A stretch of 64,000 nt of DNA from Desemzia incerta. Lineage in GTDB: Bacteria; Bacillota; Bacilli; Lactobacillales; Carnobacteriaceae. The position numbers and the translations under genes were made by a program. The stretch lies in contig NZ_FOXW01000008.1 of the NCBI RefSeq assembly GCF_900115825.1, positions 22,974 to 86,973 on the forward strand. The letters are read 5' to 3'. This document shows, in pieces, positions 45,384 to 54,634 of this stretch (position 1 is the stretch's first letter; each line of letters begins with the position of its first letter). The notes under the pieces were generated by a model that made no database searches, had not been told where the DNA came from, and saw only the letters and a list, made by a program, of their open reading frames with translations.

Positions 45384-45412
45384 ATTGTAGCCCTTTCATT
45401 AAAATTAAACAA
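45384..45412 (-). promoter_or_regulatory. Promoter of leader peptide and ABC exporter operon
   Basis: On the minus strand TTGTTT (45407-45412) and TACAAT (45384-45389) are separated by 17 nt. The leader ATG is 42 nt downstream of the -10 box. Confidence 0.7.
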
Positions 45413-45468
45413 GAATTTTTATCATAAAATAACAATATTTTTAATACTGCTCTAAAAAAATAAAAAAT

Positions 45469-45505
45469 ACAGCAAGCGAAAGATTTCTCTTCTTTCGCTT
45501 GCTGT
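45469..45505 (-). terminator. Terminator of queG-trmL
   Basis: ACAGCAAGCGAAAGA and TCTTTCGCTTGCTGT form a 15-bp stem with T-rich sequence following on the minus strand. Confidence 0.88.
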
Positions 45506-45515
45506 ATTTTCTACA

Positions 45516-46025
45516 TTAATCTATTTTATCATTTTCATAATGGTGTTGCAGTTCTAATCCATTAAAAGATTGCTGACGCATCACTTCGTAAATCATGATC
45601 GCAGCCGTATTGGATAAATTCAATGAACGTACATGTTCATCATTCATCGGCAATCGAATACATTCATCCTCGTGCGCTCTCATGAATTCCTCAGGCAATC
45701 CTGTTGTTTCTTTTCCAAATAAAAAGTAGTAGTCTTTTTCAGTATCTGTATAATCCACTTCGCTATACGTGCGATTGGCAAATTTGGACACTAAAAACAG
45801 TTCTCCTTCTTTGCTGACTTCTAAAAATGCTTCTAGATTAGCGTGATAGGTGATATTTACATCGTTCCAATAATCAAGTCCTGCACGTTTTAAATGTTTA
45901 TCATCCGTTTTAAACCCTAGAGGTTCAATTAGATGCAAGTGTGTGTTTGTTGCTGCACACGTACGAGCAATATTTCCAGTGTTTGCTGGAATAAGCGGTT
46001 CAAATAATGCAATATGATTAGTCAT
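45516..46025 (-). CDS. trmL: tRNA (cytidine/uridine 34 2'-O)-methyltransferase
   Basis: Methylates the wobble ribose of tRNA-Leu species. 169 aa SPOUT protein with a trefoil knot. Signature HIALFEPLIPANTGNIARTCAAT at the start (N and TGNIAR contact AdoMet/RNA), LFGKETTGLPEEFM and the C-terminal knot RLPMNDEHVRSLNLSNTAAI. The closest named family is TrmL (YibK). Downstream of queG in one unit. Confidence 0.94.
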   Translation of the reverse strand: MTNHIALFEPLIPANTGNIARTCAATNTHLHLIEPLGFKTDDKHLKRAGLDYWNDVNITYHANLEAFLEVSKEGELFLVSKFANRTYSEVDYTDTEKDYYFLFGKETTGLPEEFMRAHEDECIRLPMNDEHVRSLNLSNTAAIMIYEVMRQQSFNGLELQHHYENDKID

Positions 46026-46058
46026 GTCTTTCTTTTCTCTCCTGTTCGCTTCACTTGA

Positions 46059-47219
46059 TTAAAATCCTTTTTTGTTCTCTATGGCTTCAATGGCCAAAGT
46101 GATTTCGTGATAAGCTTCTTCATCTGTTTCTTTTTCAAGAGCTTCTCTTAAAAACTCCAGCACCATTTCATCTCTTCTAGTAACAATCTTAGAAATAGAC
46201 CAAGCTGCAGTGCCCCGAATCACCGGGCGAATATCTTCTTCTATACAACGCAATAAATCCGGAAGTGCTGTCCGGTCTCTCTTATTGCCTAAAGCAATGA
46301 TCGCATTTCTTTGGAGCGGCTTCTTTCCTCTCCAAGAACCAGCCATTGAGCCGAATTGCTGCTTAAAATCTTTATTGCTGATCGTTAATAATGGTTTCAG
46401 TTTCGGCAGAACTTTTTCCGGATCGGGTTCCATTTCTGGATGAAAGTGAAAGTCTTTCCCTTTGTTGTAAGGACAGACGATTTGACAAATATCACAACCA
46501 TAGATGACATGTCCCATTTTTCTTCTATACTTTTCCTCCATCATGCCTTTTGTCTGCGTTTGGTAAGAGAGACATTCTTTTGCATTGATTCTGCCATCGC
46601 CTAACAGTGCTCCTGTGGGACAAGCTGTCACACAACGCATACATTCTCCGCATCCAAAAGGAACAGGCTCATCTGGCTCAAAGTCTAAATTAGTGATGAT
46701 TTCTCCTAAATAAACATAGCTGCCAAATTCTTTTGTTATTAAAAGTCCATTTCTTCCAATAAACCCTAATCCTGCTCTTTGAGCTACGGCTACGTCCACC
46801 AATTCACCCGTATCTACCATAGGCTTAAACTCCGCCTCTTCACCAGCTGCTTCACGAATAAAAGCTATCAAGCGGTCCATTCGATCACGCAAGACATCGT
46901 GGTAATCTTGCCCCCATGAAGCACGTGCAAATTCTCCGCGGCGCACTCCTTTTTCTCTTTCTGGAGGTTCTGCCATTTTTGTAGGATAGGCTAAAGCTAT
47001 TGCAATGATCGATCGAGGCCGACGAAAAATCAATTCCGGATAAACGCGTTCTTCAATGACTTTGTGCTCGAATCCAGAGTGATAGCCTTTGCTTTGTTGA
47101 GTGCGCAACTTTTCTTCCAAACCATCAAACGGTTCCGCCGTCGTAAAACCGATTTTATCAATGCCGATTCGCTTGCTCTCTTCGATGATCCGTTCTTTTA
47201 ATACCGTCCCATTGACCAT
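46059..47219 (-). CDS. queG: Epoxyqueuosine reductase
   Basis: Reduces epoxyqueuosine to queuosine in tRNA, using cobalamin and two 4Fe-4S clusters. 386 aa from ATG at 47219, the length of B. subtilis QueG; upstream in-frame starts lack a ribosome site. Cluster ligands [16 protein letters not shown] and [11 protein letters not shown] are seen. [21 protein letters not shown] is the cobalamin-binding core. HEAT-like repeats close the protein (residues ~300-386). Paired with trmL, so both genes modify the wobble position of tRNA. Confidence 0.95.
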   Translation of the reverse strand: MVNGTVLKERIIEESKRIGIDKIGFTTAEPFDGLEEKLRTQQSKGYHSGFEHKVIEERVYPELIFRRPRSIIAIALAYPTKMAEPPEREKGVRRGEFARASWGQDYHDVLRDRMDRLIAFIREAAGEEAEFKPMVDTGELVDVAVAQRAGLGFIGRNGLLITKEFGSYVYLGEIITNLDFEPDEPVPFGCGECMRCVTACPTGALLGDGRINAKECLSYQTQTKGMMEEKYRRKMGHVIYGCDICQIVCPYNKGKDFHFHPEMEPDPEKVLPKLKPLLTISNKDFKQQFGSMAGSWRGKKPLQRNAIIALGNKRDRTALPDLLRCIEEDIRPVIRGTAAWSISKIVTRRDEMVLEFLREALEKETDEEAYHEITLAIEAIENKKGF

Positions 47220-47328
47220 ATCAAATCCCAACCTTTTAGTTGTTGCCATAGTATAAGAATCCATTCTATTTTAACACATTGTTGCTTTTTTAGGATACTC
47301 GACGGTATATTTTTTTAGACAAAAAAAA

Positions 47329-47368
47329 ACGTATCGCTTCGGTGTCCAGCACTGCGAAACGATACGTT
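47329..47368 (-). terminator. Hairpin before queG, possible terminator
   Basis: AACGTATCG and CGATACGTT pair, with an inner TTCG/CGAA. On the minus strand a run of nine T follows. It stands about 155 nt beyond the rlmA stop, so it would end that transcript. Confidence 0.75.
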
Positions 47369-47522
47369 GGTGAGCCATTTTGTACTCATTAACTTTTATC
47401 AACATCTGATGGGATTACTGATAAAAACGAATGAACTTGTTTGGCTTATAAATAATAATATACCATCACGATGGTACTAAAGCAAGTGAATAACTTGAAG
47501 TAAATTTGTACATTTTGTGACT

Positions 47523-48377
47523 TTAAATTTGATTCTTTCTTCCCACTAATAACCGTACATGAATCGTGATTTCTTTAAGAGGATGTGAACGAGCGTAATC
47601 AATCGATTCGGGACTAGCTCCCCAACTCAATGGCGTCATTTCAATCAAGTCGTGGTAGTTCTCAAGCGTCAGCGGAAAAGTGTATTTGATCGTATCGGTT
47701 TGAGTATCATCAAAATGTTCTCTAAACTTTGCAACCACTTTATCGTTCGAATAAGCTTGTTTATCTTCTCTATCACGATACAATAAACTTCTCAATTCAA
47801 TCAGATACTCTTCCTCTGGTACAATCTTCAAACATTTTCCATTTGATTTCAACATCCTATGGAATTCTTTGTAATTAGATGGAGAAAAAATATTCAATAA
47901 GGTGTCATACTGTTCACTTGCGAACGGAGATTGAGCTAAATCAGCTACACACCAAAAAGCATTGTCAAAGTGAGCCGCCGCTAAAGAAATAGCATCTTTA
48001 GAAATATCAAACCCGATCTGTTTTCCTTTCAATCCTAATTGAGACAAATAGTTTAATTGCGACCCTTCTCCAGAGCCGATGTCAATGGTGGTTCCTGTTG
48101 TTGCATCAATATGGGGGTAAACGGCTTCTAACATTTCATTGAATAACCCAGCTTGAGCGATTCTGTAACGCGGAGATAACATATCTGCCGTATAATCATT
48201 AGACATGGTTTTCGTCAAAAAATGGACGGTTCCTTTTTTAGAAATGTTTAGAGAGTGACCCTGGCTGCACTCTAAACTATTCCCTTCAATTTTATTAAAC
48301 GATTCTTTGCAGATAGGACATTGAAACAAATCCATGTGGTCTTGCAAAAAAGCTTTGGCTCTTTCAATCTTTTTCAA
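47523..48377 (-). CDS. rlmA: 23S rRNA (guanine-N1)-methyltransferase RlmA type
   Basis: 284 aa from TTG. A zinc site FQCPICKESF...LECSQGHSLN (Cys-Cys-Cys-His) at residues ~19-42 is followed by an AdoMet domain: TTIDIGSGEGSQLNYLS, QIGFDISKDAI, FWCVADLAQSPFA, and LNIFSPSNYKEFHRML. This is the RlmA fold; in Gram-positive relatives (TlrB/RlmAII) the target is G748, which affects macrolide binding, while in E. coli it is G745. The target here cannot be read. It overlaps no gene but lies 32 nt after the epimerase gene. Confidence 0.9.
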   Translation of the reverse strand: MKKIERAKAFLQDHMDLFQCPICKESFNKIEGNSLECSQGHSLNISKKGTVHFLTKTMSNDYTADMLSPRYRIAQAGLFNEMLEAVYPHIDATTGTTIDIGSGEGSQLNYLSQLGLKGKQIGFDISKDAISLAAAHFDNAFWCVADLAQSPFASEQYDTLLNIFSPSNYKEFHRMLKSNGKCLKIVPEEEYLIELRSLLYRDREDKQAYSNDKVVAKFREHFDDTQTDTIKYTFPLTLENYHDLIEMTPLSWGASPESIDYARSHPLKEITIHVRLLVGRKNQI

Positions 48378-48409
48378 CCTTGTAAAACTCCTTATGAATA
48401 TATTCTGTT

Positions 48410-49306
48410 TTATTGTGTTTCTTGTTCTTGTTTGATCTGAGCAGTCAGGTCATAAATCAACGGTTTCAACCAACTGATCAATCCTGGTACAGGATAATGT
48501 TCTTTCTCCAGTCGAGTAACTTTCAAATAACTGTCTTCTTTCAGACTGAATGGAGACTGATCTTCATCGCTGGAACTGTACTCGATGTTTACTTTTTTTC
48601 CAACCGCTTTTTCAATCAGCTGCATCAGTTCTTCCAATTCGATCGTTTCATTGGAACTGGCATTATAGACACCTGTTTTATGATTTTCGATCATCCACAT
48701 CATCACGTTTGCCACTTCACTGCCTTTGATAAAGCTGATGCGGGCGTCCGCTTGATACAAACGGAAGCTCTCTTCACTCATGATACGGCGAATGTAGTAA
48801 TGCAGCCTCTGTGTGTAATCATCTGTATCGAGTACGATTGGAATTCTCAAAGCTGCTGTAGGAAAAGCTTCATCTTCAAACAATACTTTTTCTGCTTGTC
48901 TTTTCCCTTCTCCATACGTAACTTTTTTTGTCAAATCGATATCAAATAACCAAGGATCAAAGTCGGTTTCACTAAAGCCGTCTTTACTTCCCTTGTAGAC
49001 AGCCAATGTTGAAGTGAATAAATAATACTCCACTTGTCCGCCTAATTTCTCTTGGATCAATTTGGCATCTTCTTTTGTAAAACAGATATTGTCTAAAACA
49101 ACATCCCATTGAGTCTGTTTTAATTGCTCCCAACCTTCGTGTGATGAGTCAGAACGATCTAAAATAACATGGTTGACATTTTTTCCATGAGGAATTTTAT
49201 TATTTCCTCTCGTAGCAAATGTTACATGATATCCATTTGATAGTAGTTTATCCGCTATTTTGCGTCCAAAAAATCTAGTCCCGCCTAAAATAAGTACTTT
49301 TTTCAT
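48410..49306 (-). CDS. NAD-dependent epimerase/dehydratase-like (extended SDR)
   Basis: 298 aa from ATG at 49306 after GAGGAGGG. Rossmann motif VLILGGTRFFGRKIADKLL at residues 4-22; YLFTSTLAVY replaces the usual S-TVYG with Tyr; the expected YGEGKRQAEKVL (YxxxK) is present at 130-141. Similar proteins in Bacillus are annotated as epimerases or as chloroplast RNA-binding protein homologues. The substrate is unknown. Co-transcribed with rlmA. Confidence 0.82.
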   Translation of the reverse strand: MKKVLILGGTRFFGRKIADKLLSNGYHVTFATRGNNKIPHGKNVNHVILDRSDSSHEGWEQLKQTQWDVVLDNICFTKEDAKLIQEKLGGQVEYYLFTSTLAVYKGSKDGFSETDFDPWLFDIDLTKKVTYGEGKRQAEKVLFEDEAFPTAALRIPIVLDTDDYTQRLHYYIRRIMSEESFRLYQADARISFIKGSEVANVMMWMIENHKTGVYNASSNETIELEELMQLIEKAVGKKVNIEYSSSDEDQSPFSLKEDSYLKVTRLEKEHYPVPGLISWLKPLIYDLTAQIKQEQETQ

Positions 49307-49508
49307 TATTTCCCTCCTCACAAGAATGCCAATCTTTTTATAAAATTCAGCTTTTTATACGTTAACTGTACCATAAGTCATGTTCGTTTACATTAACGAA
49401 CCCATATTTCTAGATTCCTTTTTGCACAAATGGTAAAGCCTTTTAGTTGCCGCTCAAATTGATCGGTGGTACATTAAAAAAAACATCTCTATTGAAAGGA
49501 TGACTCCT

Positions 49509-49946
49509 ATGCCATGGAATATGAACGACTATCCAAATGCCTTTAAAAATTTTGACCCTTTATTACGAAAAAAAGCTATCGACATCGCTAATGCTTTACT
49601 GGATAATGATTATCCAGAAGATAAAGCTATCCCGATTGCGATCTCGCAAGCAAAAGAATGGATGGAGGATGCTTCTGATAAAGAAAAAAATGACTATAAA
49701 AAAGAGGCAAACCCGTCAAAAAATGACCGTCACGATTCAACGCACTCAAACCCTGATTTATTAGATAAAGATGTAGAAGTTTTTTTTGAAGATGATTCGT
49801 GGGCAGTCAAAACAAAAGGAGCTAAACGTCCTAGTGAGACGTTTGACAAAAAAGCCGATGCTGTAAAACGTGCAAAAGAAATTGCTGAAAATAAAGATTC
49901 ATCCGTCATTCGCTATACAAAAGAAGGCAAAAAACAAGAGGATTGA
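49509..49946 (+). CDS. DUF2188 protein with N-terminal ChaB-like region
   Basis: 145 aa from ATG at 49509 after AAAGGATG. The N-terminal ~55 residues (MPWNMNDYPNAFKNFDPLLR and KAIPIAISQAKEWM) resemble the helical ChaB-like region found in small stress proteins. The C-terminal ~60 residues (VEVFFEDDSWAVKTKGAKRP, TFDKKADAVKRAKEIAENKD) form a DUF2188 domain. Very charged and cytoplasmic. Relatives are often linked with stress responses. Monocistronic, converging on a YtxH gene. Confidence 0.8.
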   Translation: MPWNMNDYPNAFKNFDPLLRKKAIDIANALLDNDYPEDKAIPIAISQAKEWMEDASDKEKNDYKKEANPSKNDRHDSTHSNPDLLDKDVEVFFEDDSWAVKTKGAKRPSETFDKKADAVKRAKEIAENKDSSVIRYTKEGKKQED

Positions 49947-49957
49947 AAAATGAACTC

Positions 49958-49994
49958 AAAAACGCCTGCAAGGATAGTCTTGCAGGTGTTTTTT
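49958..49994. terminator. Bidirectional terminator
   Basis: AAAACGCCTGCAAG and CTTGCAGGTGTTTT pair around GATAGT with a T run after. It lies between the DUF2188 and YtxH genes. Confidence 0.88.
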
Positions 49995-49996
49995 GG

Positions 49997-50569
49997 CTAA
50001 TTTTTAAAAGAATTTTCTAGATCCAGTTCTTCTTGAAAAGCGTCTTGATACAACTCGTATTCTCTTTCGCCTTGTCTTTCAATTTTTACTTCATTCATTT
50101 CTTGTTTCGACTGTTTTGCTAGTTCCCCCGCAACGTTTTTTACGGCGCTGCCTGTCTCAGTTAAATCAGTCTTCAATTCTGTAGTCGTTTGCTTCAAGTC
50201 ATGAGTAGCAGCTTTTAAATTCGCTTTAAGCAATTCTTTGCTCATCGAATTTTTCTTTGTCAAACCTTTAAGATTGTCTTTTAATATAGGTCCGTCTACT
50301 CTGGCTTGTCCTGAGATTTTTTGAGAAGCCTCTTTAAAACTAGTCGACACATCATGAGATGCGTCTTGGAGCATGGCTTTCACATCTCCGCTCTTCGTTT
50401 TTACAATATCATAGTAGTCCTTGCCGGTTTCTTTCGTGTAATCAGCCTTTTCTTTTAACTCTTCTTGTAATTCCTGACCTGATTTAGGTGCATACAACAT
50501 TGCGGCCGCATAAGCAGCTGCTCCCCCAATAACGGCTCCTAACCAAAAAGTTCCTTTAGACATCTTCAT
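49997..50569 (-). CDS. YtxH-domain stress protein
   Basis: 190 aa. An N-terminal membrane helix with glycines (FWLGAVIGGAAAYAAAMLYAP) leads into KSGQELQEELKEKADYTKETG, the YtxH signature. The rest is long amphipathic helix with LEA-like repeats of charged residues. YtxH proteins belong to general stress regulons; their function is unknown. Either ATG 50569 or ATG 50563 could be the start, as GAGTGG sits before both. It faces the DUF2188 gene across a terminator. Confidence 0.82.
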   Translation of the reverse strand: MKMSKGTFWLGAVIGGAAAYAAAMLYAPKSGQELQEELKEKADYTKETGKDYYDIVKTKSGDVKAMLQDASHDVSTSFKEASQKISGQARVDGPILKDNLKGLTKKNSMSKELLKANLKAATHDLKQTTTELKTDLTETGSAVKNVAGELAKQSKQEMNEVKIERQGEREYELYQDAFQEELDLENSFKN

Positions 50570-50651
50570 CCACTCGCTTTCATCAATAGTTTTATCGACT
50601 TATTCTGATCTTGTCTCTATCAGTCTAGCATTTCAGTATAAAATACACACT

Positions 50652-51926
50652 TTATTTGTTTGATTGAAGTTCTTTTTCCAGAGTGACCATCTCTGCACAC
50701 AAACAAATCATTTGCACAGCTTCTTCGACTTCTTCTACAGGAATGGAAGTCGGGGCCAATCGAATACTGTTATCTTTAGGATTGGTACTGTAAGGATAAG
50801 AGGAATTCGCTTCTGTTACACTTACTCCGATTGCAGCTAAAGCTTCTACTATTTGAGTAGCGCAGCCCTCTTGAGTAGTCAAATGTACAAAGTACCCTCC
50901 ATTAGGAACCGTCCACTCCAAAATGTTGTCATCTTTGAAATACTCGGATAATAATGTATCTATTTTATGGAATTTCGGCTGTAAGAGTACAGCATGTTTT
51001 TCCATATGTTTCATTAAGTGAGCTTTGTTCTTCAAGAATTTTACATGTCTCTTTTGATTTACTTTATCAAATCCAATCGTTTGATCAGATAGGATCTCAG
51101 TAAACCATTCAATGTTTTCTTTAGAAGATGCGAGTGCAGCTACTCCCGCTCCAGGGAAAGTAATCTTAGACGTTGAACAAAACATCCACGCTCGTTTTTC
51201 TGTTCCATATTTTTTGCACGTATCTAATAGATTTTTGACTTCATCTTTAGTCTCTGTTAAATGATGGACCACATAAGCGTTATCCCACATGATAGTGAAA
51301 TCTTCTGCTAAGGTCTTCATACTCGCCAATCGTTCGACCACTTCATCCGAATAAGTCGTGCCTGTTGGATTGCTGTACACTGGAACACACCAAATACCTT
51401 TTATAGAAGCATCACTGGCAGTCAATCTTTCCACTTCATCCATATCTGGTCCTGTATCCGTCATGGGAATCGGAATCAACTCAAATCCTAATTTTTCTGT
51501 TACATTAAAATGTCTATCGTATCCTGGGCTTGGACAAAGAAATTTTATTTGCTCTTCTTGAGACCAAGCTGATTTTCGATCAGGTTGTCCTAAAAACAAC
51601 TTGCTGGCTAATACCATATACATCAATTGCAAACTAGAGTTTCCTCCAACAATAACTTCTTCCGGTGCAGTTCCTAACACTTCGGAAAAGAATTGTTTAG
51701 CTTCAGGAATTCCGGTCAGTATACCGTAGTTGCGAAAATCTGCCGTGGTTTCTTCGTATAAATCTTCAGGCGTTAGTACAGTCAACATGGGTTCAGATAA
51801 TTGAAGCTGATTTTTTCCGGGAACTCCTCTTTTTAAATTTAATTGCAACGGATTTTTTTTAACAGTCTCGTATGATTCTTTCAATTCAGTTAGACGCTGT
51901 TTTTTTTCTGCAGTTGTTTTTTCCAT
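50652..51926 (-). CDS. Class I aminotransferase, aspartate aminotransferase Ic type
   Basis: 424 aa PLP enzyme. Marks: RGVPGKNQLQLSEPML, NYGILTGIPEAKQFFSEVLG, GGNSSLQLMY, WCVPVYSNPTGTTYSDEVVERL, DNAYVVHHL and the Schiff-base Lys in CSTSKITFPGAGVAALA. The C-terminal NSIRLAPTSIPVEEVE carries the substrate Arg. The subgroup (PF12897 type) includes a group of aspartate aminotransferases in Firmicutes and actinobacteria. It may link aspartate to oxaloacetate, but the substrate is inferred from the family only. Monocistronic. Confidence 0.85.
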   Translation of the reverse strand: MEKTTAEKKQRLTELKESYETVKKNPLQLNLKRGVPGKNQLQLSEPMLTVLTPEDLYEETTADFRNYGILTGIPEAKQFFSEVLGTAPEEVIVGGNSSLQLMYMVLASKLFLGQPDRKSAWSQEEQIKFLCPSPGYDRHFNVTEKLGFELIPIPMTDTGPDMDEVERLTASDASIKGIWCVPVYSNPTGTTYSDEVVERLASMKTLAEDFTIMWDNAYVVHHLTETKDEVKNLLDTCKKYGTEKRAWMFCSTSKITFPGAGVAALASSKENIEWFTEILSDQTIGFDKVNQKRHVKFLKNKAHLMKHMEKHAVLLQPKFHKIDTLLSEYFKDDNILEWTVPNGGYFVHLTTQEGCATQIVEALAAIGVSVTEANSSYPYSTNPKDNSIRLAPTSIPVEEVEEAVQMICLCAEMVTLEKELQSNK

Positions 51927-52274
51927 CTCTATGCTCTCCTTAAAAGAATAATACGTTCTTCATACTGTAAATTATATCCAATATTGTATAGTAAAGAAAG
52001 AAAAAATATACACTTGCTTCCTCAACTGTTTTTGGTTTAAAGCATTTGGTTTCCCGTTCTCAATTTGATTTGTGCATCCAAAGGTTTAAGTATAAGTTTT
52101 TTTGCTTGTATGGGGACAGTAATTTTCGCTATTCTGGAGGGTAATTGTTTGAATACTTCGAAACTATAGTATATCATCATTTTAAAGAAGCTAGTTTGAT
52201 GACACCGCTTTATTAGCAGGTGTCATCTCTCAGGCTGCTCATATTACATACACAGAAAGGTCAAGGTGATCATA
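51927..52274. other. Upstream region of the sugar ABC importer
   Basis: Between divergent genes. TTGTTT and TAGTAT (about 52146 and 52168) may be the importer promoter. A hairpin GATGACACC / GGTGTCATC at 52198-52227 lies in the leader. It has no T run and so may be an operator or mRNA structure. No gene seen. Confidence 0.45.
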
Positions 52275-53612
52275 TTGGTGAAAAGAAGAAAAAAATGGCT
52301 TTCTTTTACCCTTACAGCAGGTGCTGCTCTTTTGTTAACTGCTTGCGGTGGTGGTAATGAAGAAGCTTCAGATAACAATGCTGGAACGGATGGTGAAAAA
52401 GTCTCCATCGAATTTTGGTCTTTCTGGGGATCAGGATTAAGAAGAGATGCCATTGAAGAAATCATTGAGGATTTCAATACCTCTCAAGATGAAATAGAAG
52501 TAGAATACGTTTATCAACCTTGGGGCGATATTTGGACAAAATCTTTAGCTTCTATTGCAGCAGGAGATCCGCCAGATGTCATCGTTCAAGACATCAACTC
52601 TGTTCAGCAACGTGCTGAAGCAGAACAATCAACTAATATTCAAGAATACATCGAACAAGATGGCAACGAAATGGAATCCACTTTTTACCCTCACTTATGG
52701 GAGACCGTATTTTACGAAGACAATGCGTATGCGTTGCCGTTCAATACCGATACCCAAGTCTTGTTCTACAACAAAGATGCTTTTGAAGAGGCTGGTTTAG
52801 ATCCAGAAACACCGCCTGCTACATGGGAAGAATTAGAAGAATATGCTCGTGCGTTAGATGTCAAAGACGGAAACTCATGGGAAAGAATCGGTTTTTATCC
52901 GTTATGGAACCTTGGAGCAGATGTTTGGGCTTTGAATGCCGATAACGGTGTCAGCTGGTTCGATAAAGAAGGCAATGTAAAAATCAATACCCCTAAAAAA
53001 GTTGAAGCATTGGAATGGGTTCTTGAATGGCAAGATTATTACGGTCCAGAAACCATCAATTCTTACGAAGCTGAATTTGGAAATGGTGTGGCTGATCCAT
53101 TCATTTCTGGCCTAGTCGGTATTCGTGCTCAAAACATCAACTACTACACAAACTTGCTTGAAAATGCTCCTGAAGACTTTAATTTCGGAGTAGCTCCTTT
53201 ACCTGAATACGAAGAAGGAAGTGGAAACTGGTCATGGGGCGGTGGTTTTGTCTTAGAGATACCAAAAGGGGCTGAAAATCCTGAAGCTTCTTATGAATTT
53301 ATGAAATACCTGACTTCTACTGAAGTTCAAGAAAAATTTGGATTGAATAGTTTTGATATCATGGCCAACCAAGAAGCCAATACTAATCTTATCGAACACC
53401 CTGATTTAGATGAAGAAGGACAAATGATCTATGAGATGGCTGACCGCAACTTAGAGAGCACTGTCATTACTCCAGTACCTTTAACAGCTCCTGACTTCAG
53501 TCCTTTAGTCAATGAGCAAATCGATGGGGCAATGTTGGGCAATCAATCTGCACAAGAAGCATTAGATGCTGCACAAGCTTCTGTCGAAAATCTTGTTGAA
53601 CAAAATCAATAA
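52275..53612 (+). CDS. Carbohydrate ABC transporter substrate-binding lipoprotein
   Basis: About 445 aa from TTG at 52275 (GTG 52278 is possible), placed after AAGGTGATC. Signal peptide with lipobox LLLTAC and Cys at 24. The mature protein is a family 1 solute-binding protein: IEFWSFWGSGLRRDAIEEII, AAGDPPDVIVQDINS, ALPFNTDTQVLFYNKDAFEEAG and PPATWEELEEYA. SWGGGFVLEIPKGAENPEAS holds the aromatic sugar contact region. It feeds the two permeases that follow. The likely cargo is an oligosaccharide, not identifiable from sequence. Confidence 0.92.
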   Translation: MVKRRKKWLSFTLTAGAALLLTACGGGNEEASDNNAGTDGEKVSIEFWSFWGSGLRRDAIEEIIEDFNTSQDEIEVEYVYQPWGDIWTKSLASIAAGDPPDVIVQDINSVQQRAEAEQSTNIQEYIEQDGNEMESTFYPHLWETVFYEDNAYALPFNTDTQVLFYNKDAFEEAGLDPETPPATWEELEEYARALDVKDGNSWERIGFYPLWNLGADVWALNADNGVSWFDKEGNVKINTPKKVEALEWVLEWQDYYGPETINSYEAEFGNGVADPFISGLVGIRAQNINYYTNLLENAPEDFNFGVAPLPEYEEGSGNWSWGGGFVLEIPKGAENPEASYEFMKYLTSTEVQEKFGLNSFDIMANQEANTNLIEHPDLDEEGQMIYEMADRNLESTVITPVPLTAPDFSPLVNEQIDGAMLGNQSAQEALDAAQASVENLVEQNQ

Positions 53613-53701
53613 TTTCAAATAAAGAAATGGTTCGATAAACACGGTGACAGAGGACATTCTTTGTCGCCGTGTTTATCCTTATCATGGAAGAGGTGAATCA
53701 A

Positions 53702-54634
53702 TTGGCTGCTGCTGTAAAGCAAAAAAAATCATCATCAAAACGTAAAAAACAAGAAGCTCTTTGGGGGCTGCTGTTCGTCTCCCCTTTTATTATTGGATTC
53801 CTTATTTTTATGTTGGGACCTATGCTATTTTCTTTTTACGGTAGTTTAACAAATTACAATTTAACATCTAAAATGGACTTTATTGGATTTGATAACTTCA
53901 CGAGGATGTTTACTCAAGATGAATTATTTTGGAAGTCACTTTATAATACCGGGTATTATGTATTATTTAATGTTCCCTTAACGGCTGTAGGGAGTGTGCT
54001 CCTTGCTGTATTATTAAACCAGCGTGTTCGAGGCATGTCAGTCTTTCGGACGATTTTTTACTTGCCAGCTATTTTATCCGGAGTTGCAGTATATGTTTTA
54101 TGGATGCAAATGCTGTCCCCAACATCTGGATTGATCAACACGGTTCTGGCTTGGGTCGGAGTGGAAGGTCCAGCATGGTTATTTAATCCCGAATGGACTA
54201 AGCCGGCTTTGATTTTAATGAAACTATGGAGTGTCGGCGGTGCTATGCTGCTATACTTGGCTACTTTGCAGAATGTACCTAACCAACTATATGAATCAGC
54301 TGAAATAGACGGCGCGAGTGCTTTTAAAAGATTCCGCCATATTACATTACCGTTAATCACACCTATCATTTTTTATGACGTAGTTACTTCAACGATTGGA
54401 GCTTTTCAAATTTTCCAAGAAGCTTATGTTATGACAGAAAGCGGCACAAATGGTCCGGCAAACTCTCTCCTCTTCTACAACTTACACATGTGGAATAAAG
54501 CTTTTGTGGCTTTTGATATGGGATATGCTATGGCTATGTCAATGGTTTTATTTGTTATCGTATTAGGTTTAACCTTTGTAAACTTAAAACTGGCTCCTCG
54601 TTGGGTACATTATGGAGGAGGTCGAAATGGATGA
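53702..54634 (+). CDS. Carbohydrate ABC transporter permease, MalF/UgpA type
   Basis: 310 aa from TTG at 53702 after AGAGGTGA. Six helices; the EAA loop ESAEIDGASAFKRFRHITLPLITP contacts the ATPase. LLFVSPFIIGFLIFMLGPML is the first helix. The stop overlaps the ATG of the second permease. No sugar ATPase gene lies nearby, so a shared MsmX-type ATPase encoded elsewhere probably serves it. Confidence 0.93.
   Translation: MAAAVKQKKSSSKRKKQEALWGLLFVSPFIIGFLIFMLGPMLFSFYGSLTNYNLTSKMDFIGFDNFTRMFTQDELFWKSLYNTGYYVLFNVPLTAVGSVLLAVLLNQRVRGMSVFRTIFYLPAILSGVAVYVLWMQMLSPTSGLINTVLAWVGVEGPAWLFNPEWTKPALILMKLWSVGGAMLLYLATLQNVPNQLYESAEIDGASAFKRFRHITLPLITPIIFYDVVTSTIGAFQIFQEAYVMTESGTNGPANSLLFYNLHMWNKAFVAFDMGYAMAMSMVLFVIVLGLTFVNLKLAPRWVHYGGGRNG

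Noticed and set aside
47329..47368. Hairpin as a mobile element end
   Set aside because: The palindrome with a T run is better explained as the terminator of rlmA. No matching end or target duplication is seen.
48413..48949. 178-codon plus-strand frame
   Set aside because: It is opposite the epimerase-like gene and is a shadow of that coding sequence. No ribosome site, and the amino-acid content is unnatural (Phe-rich).
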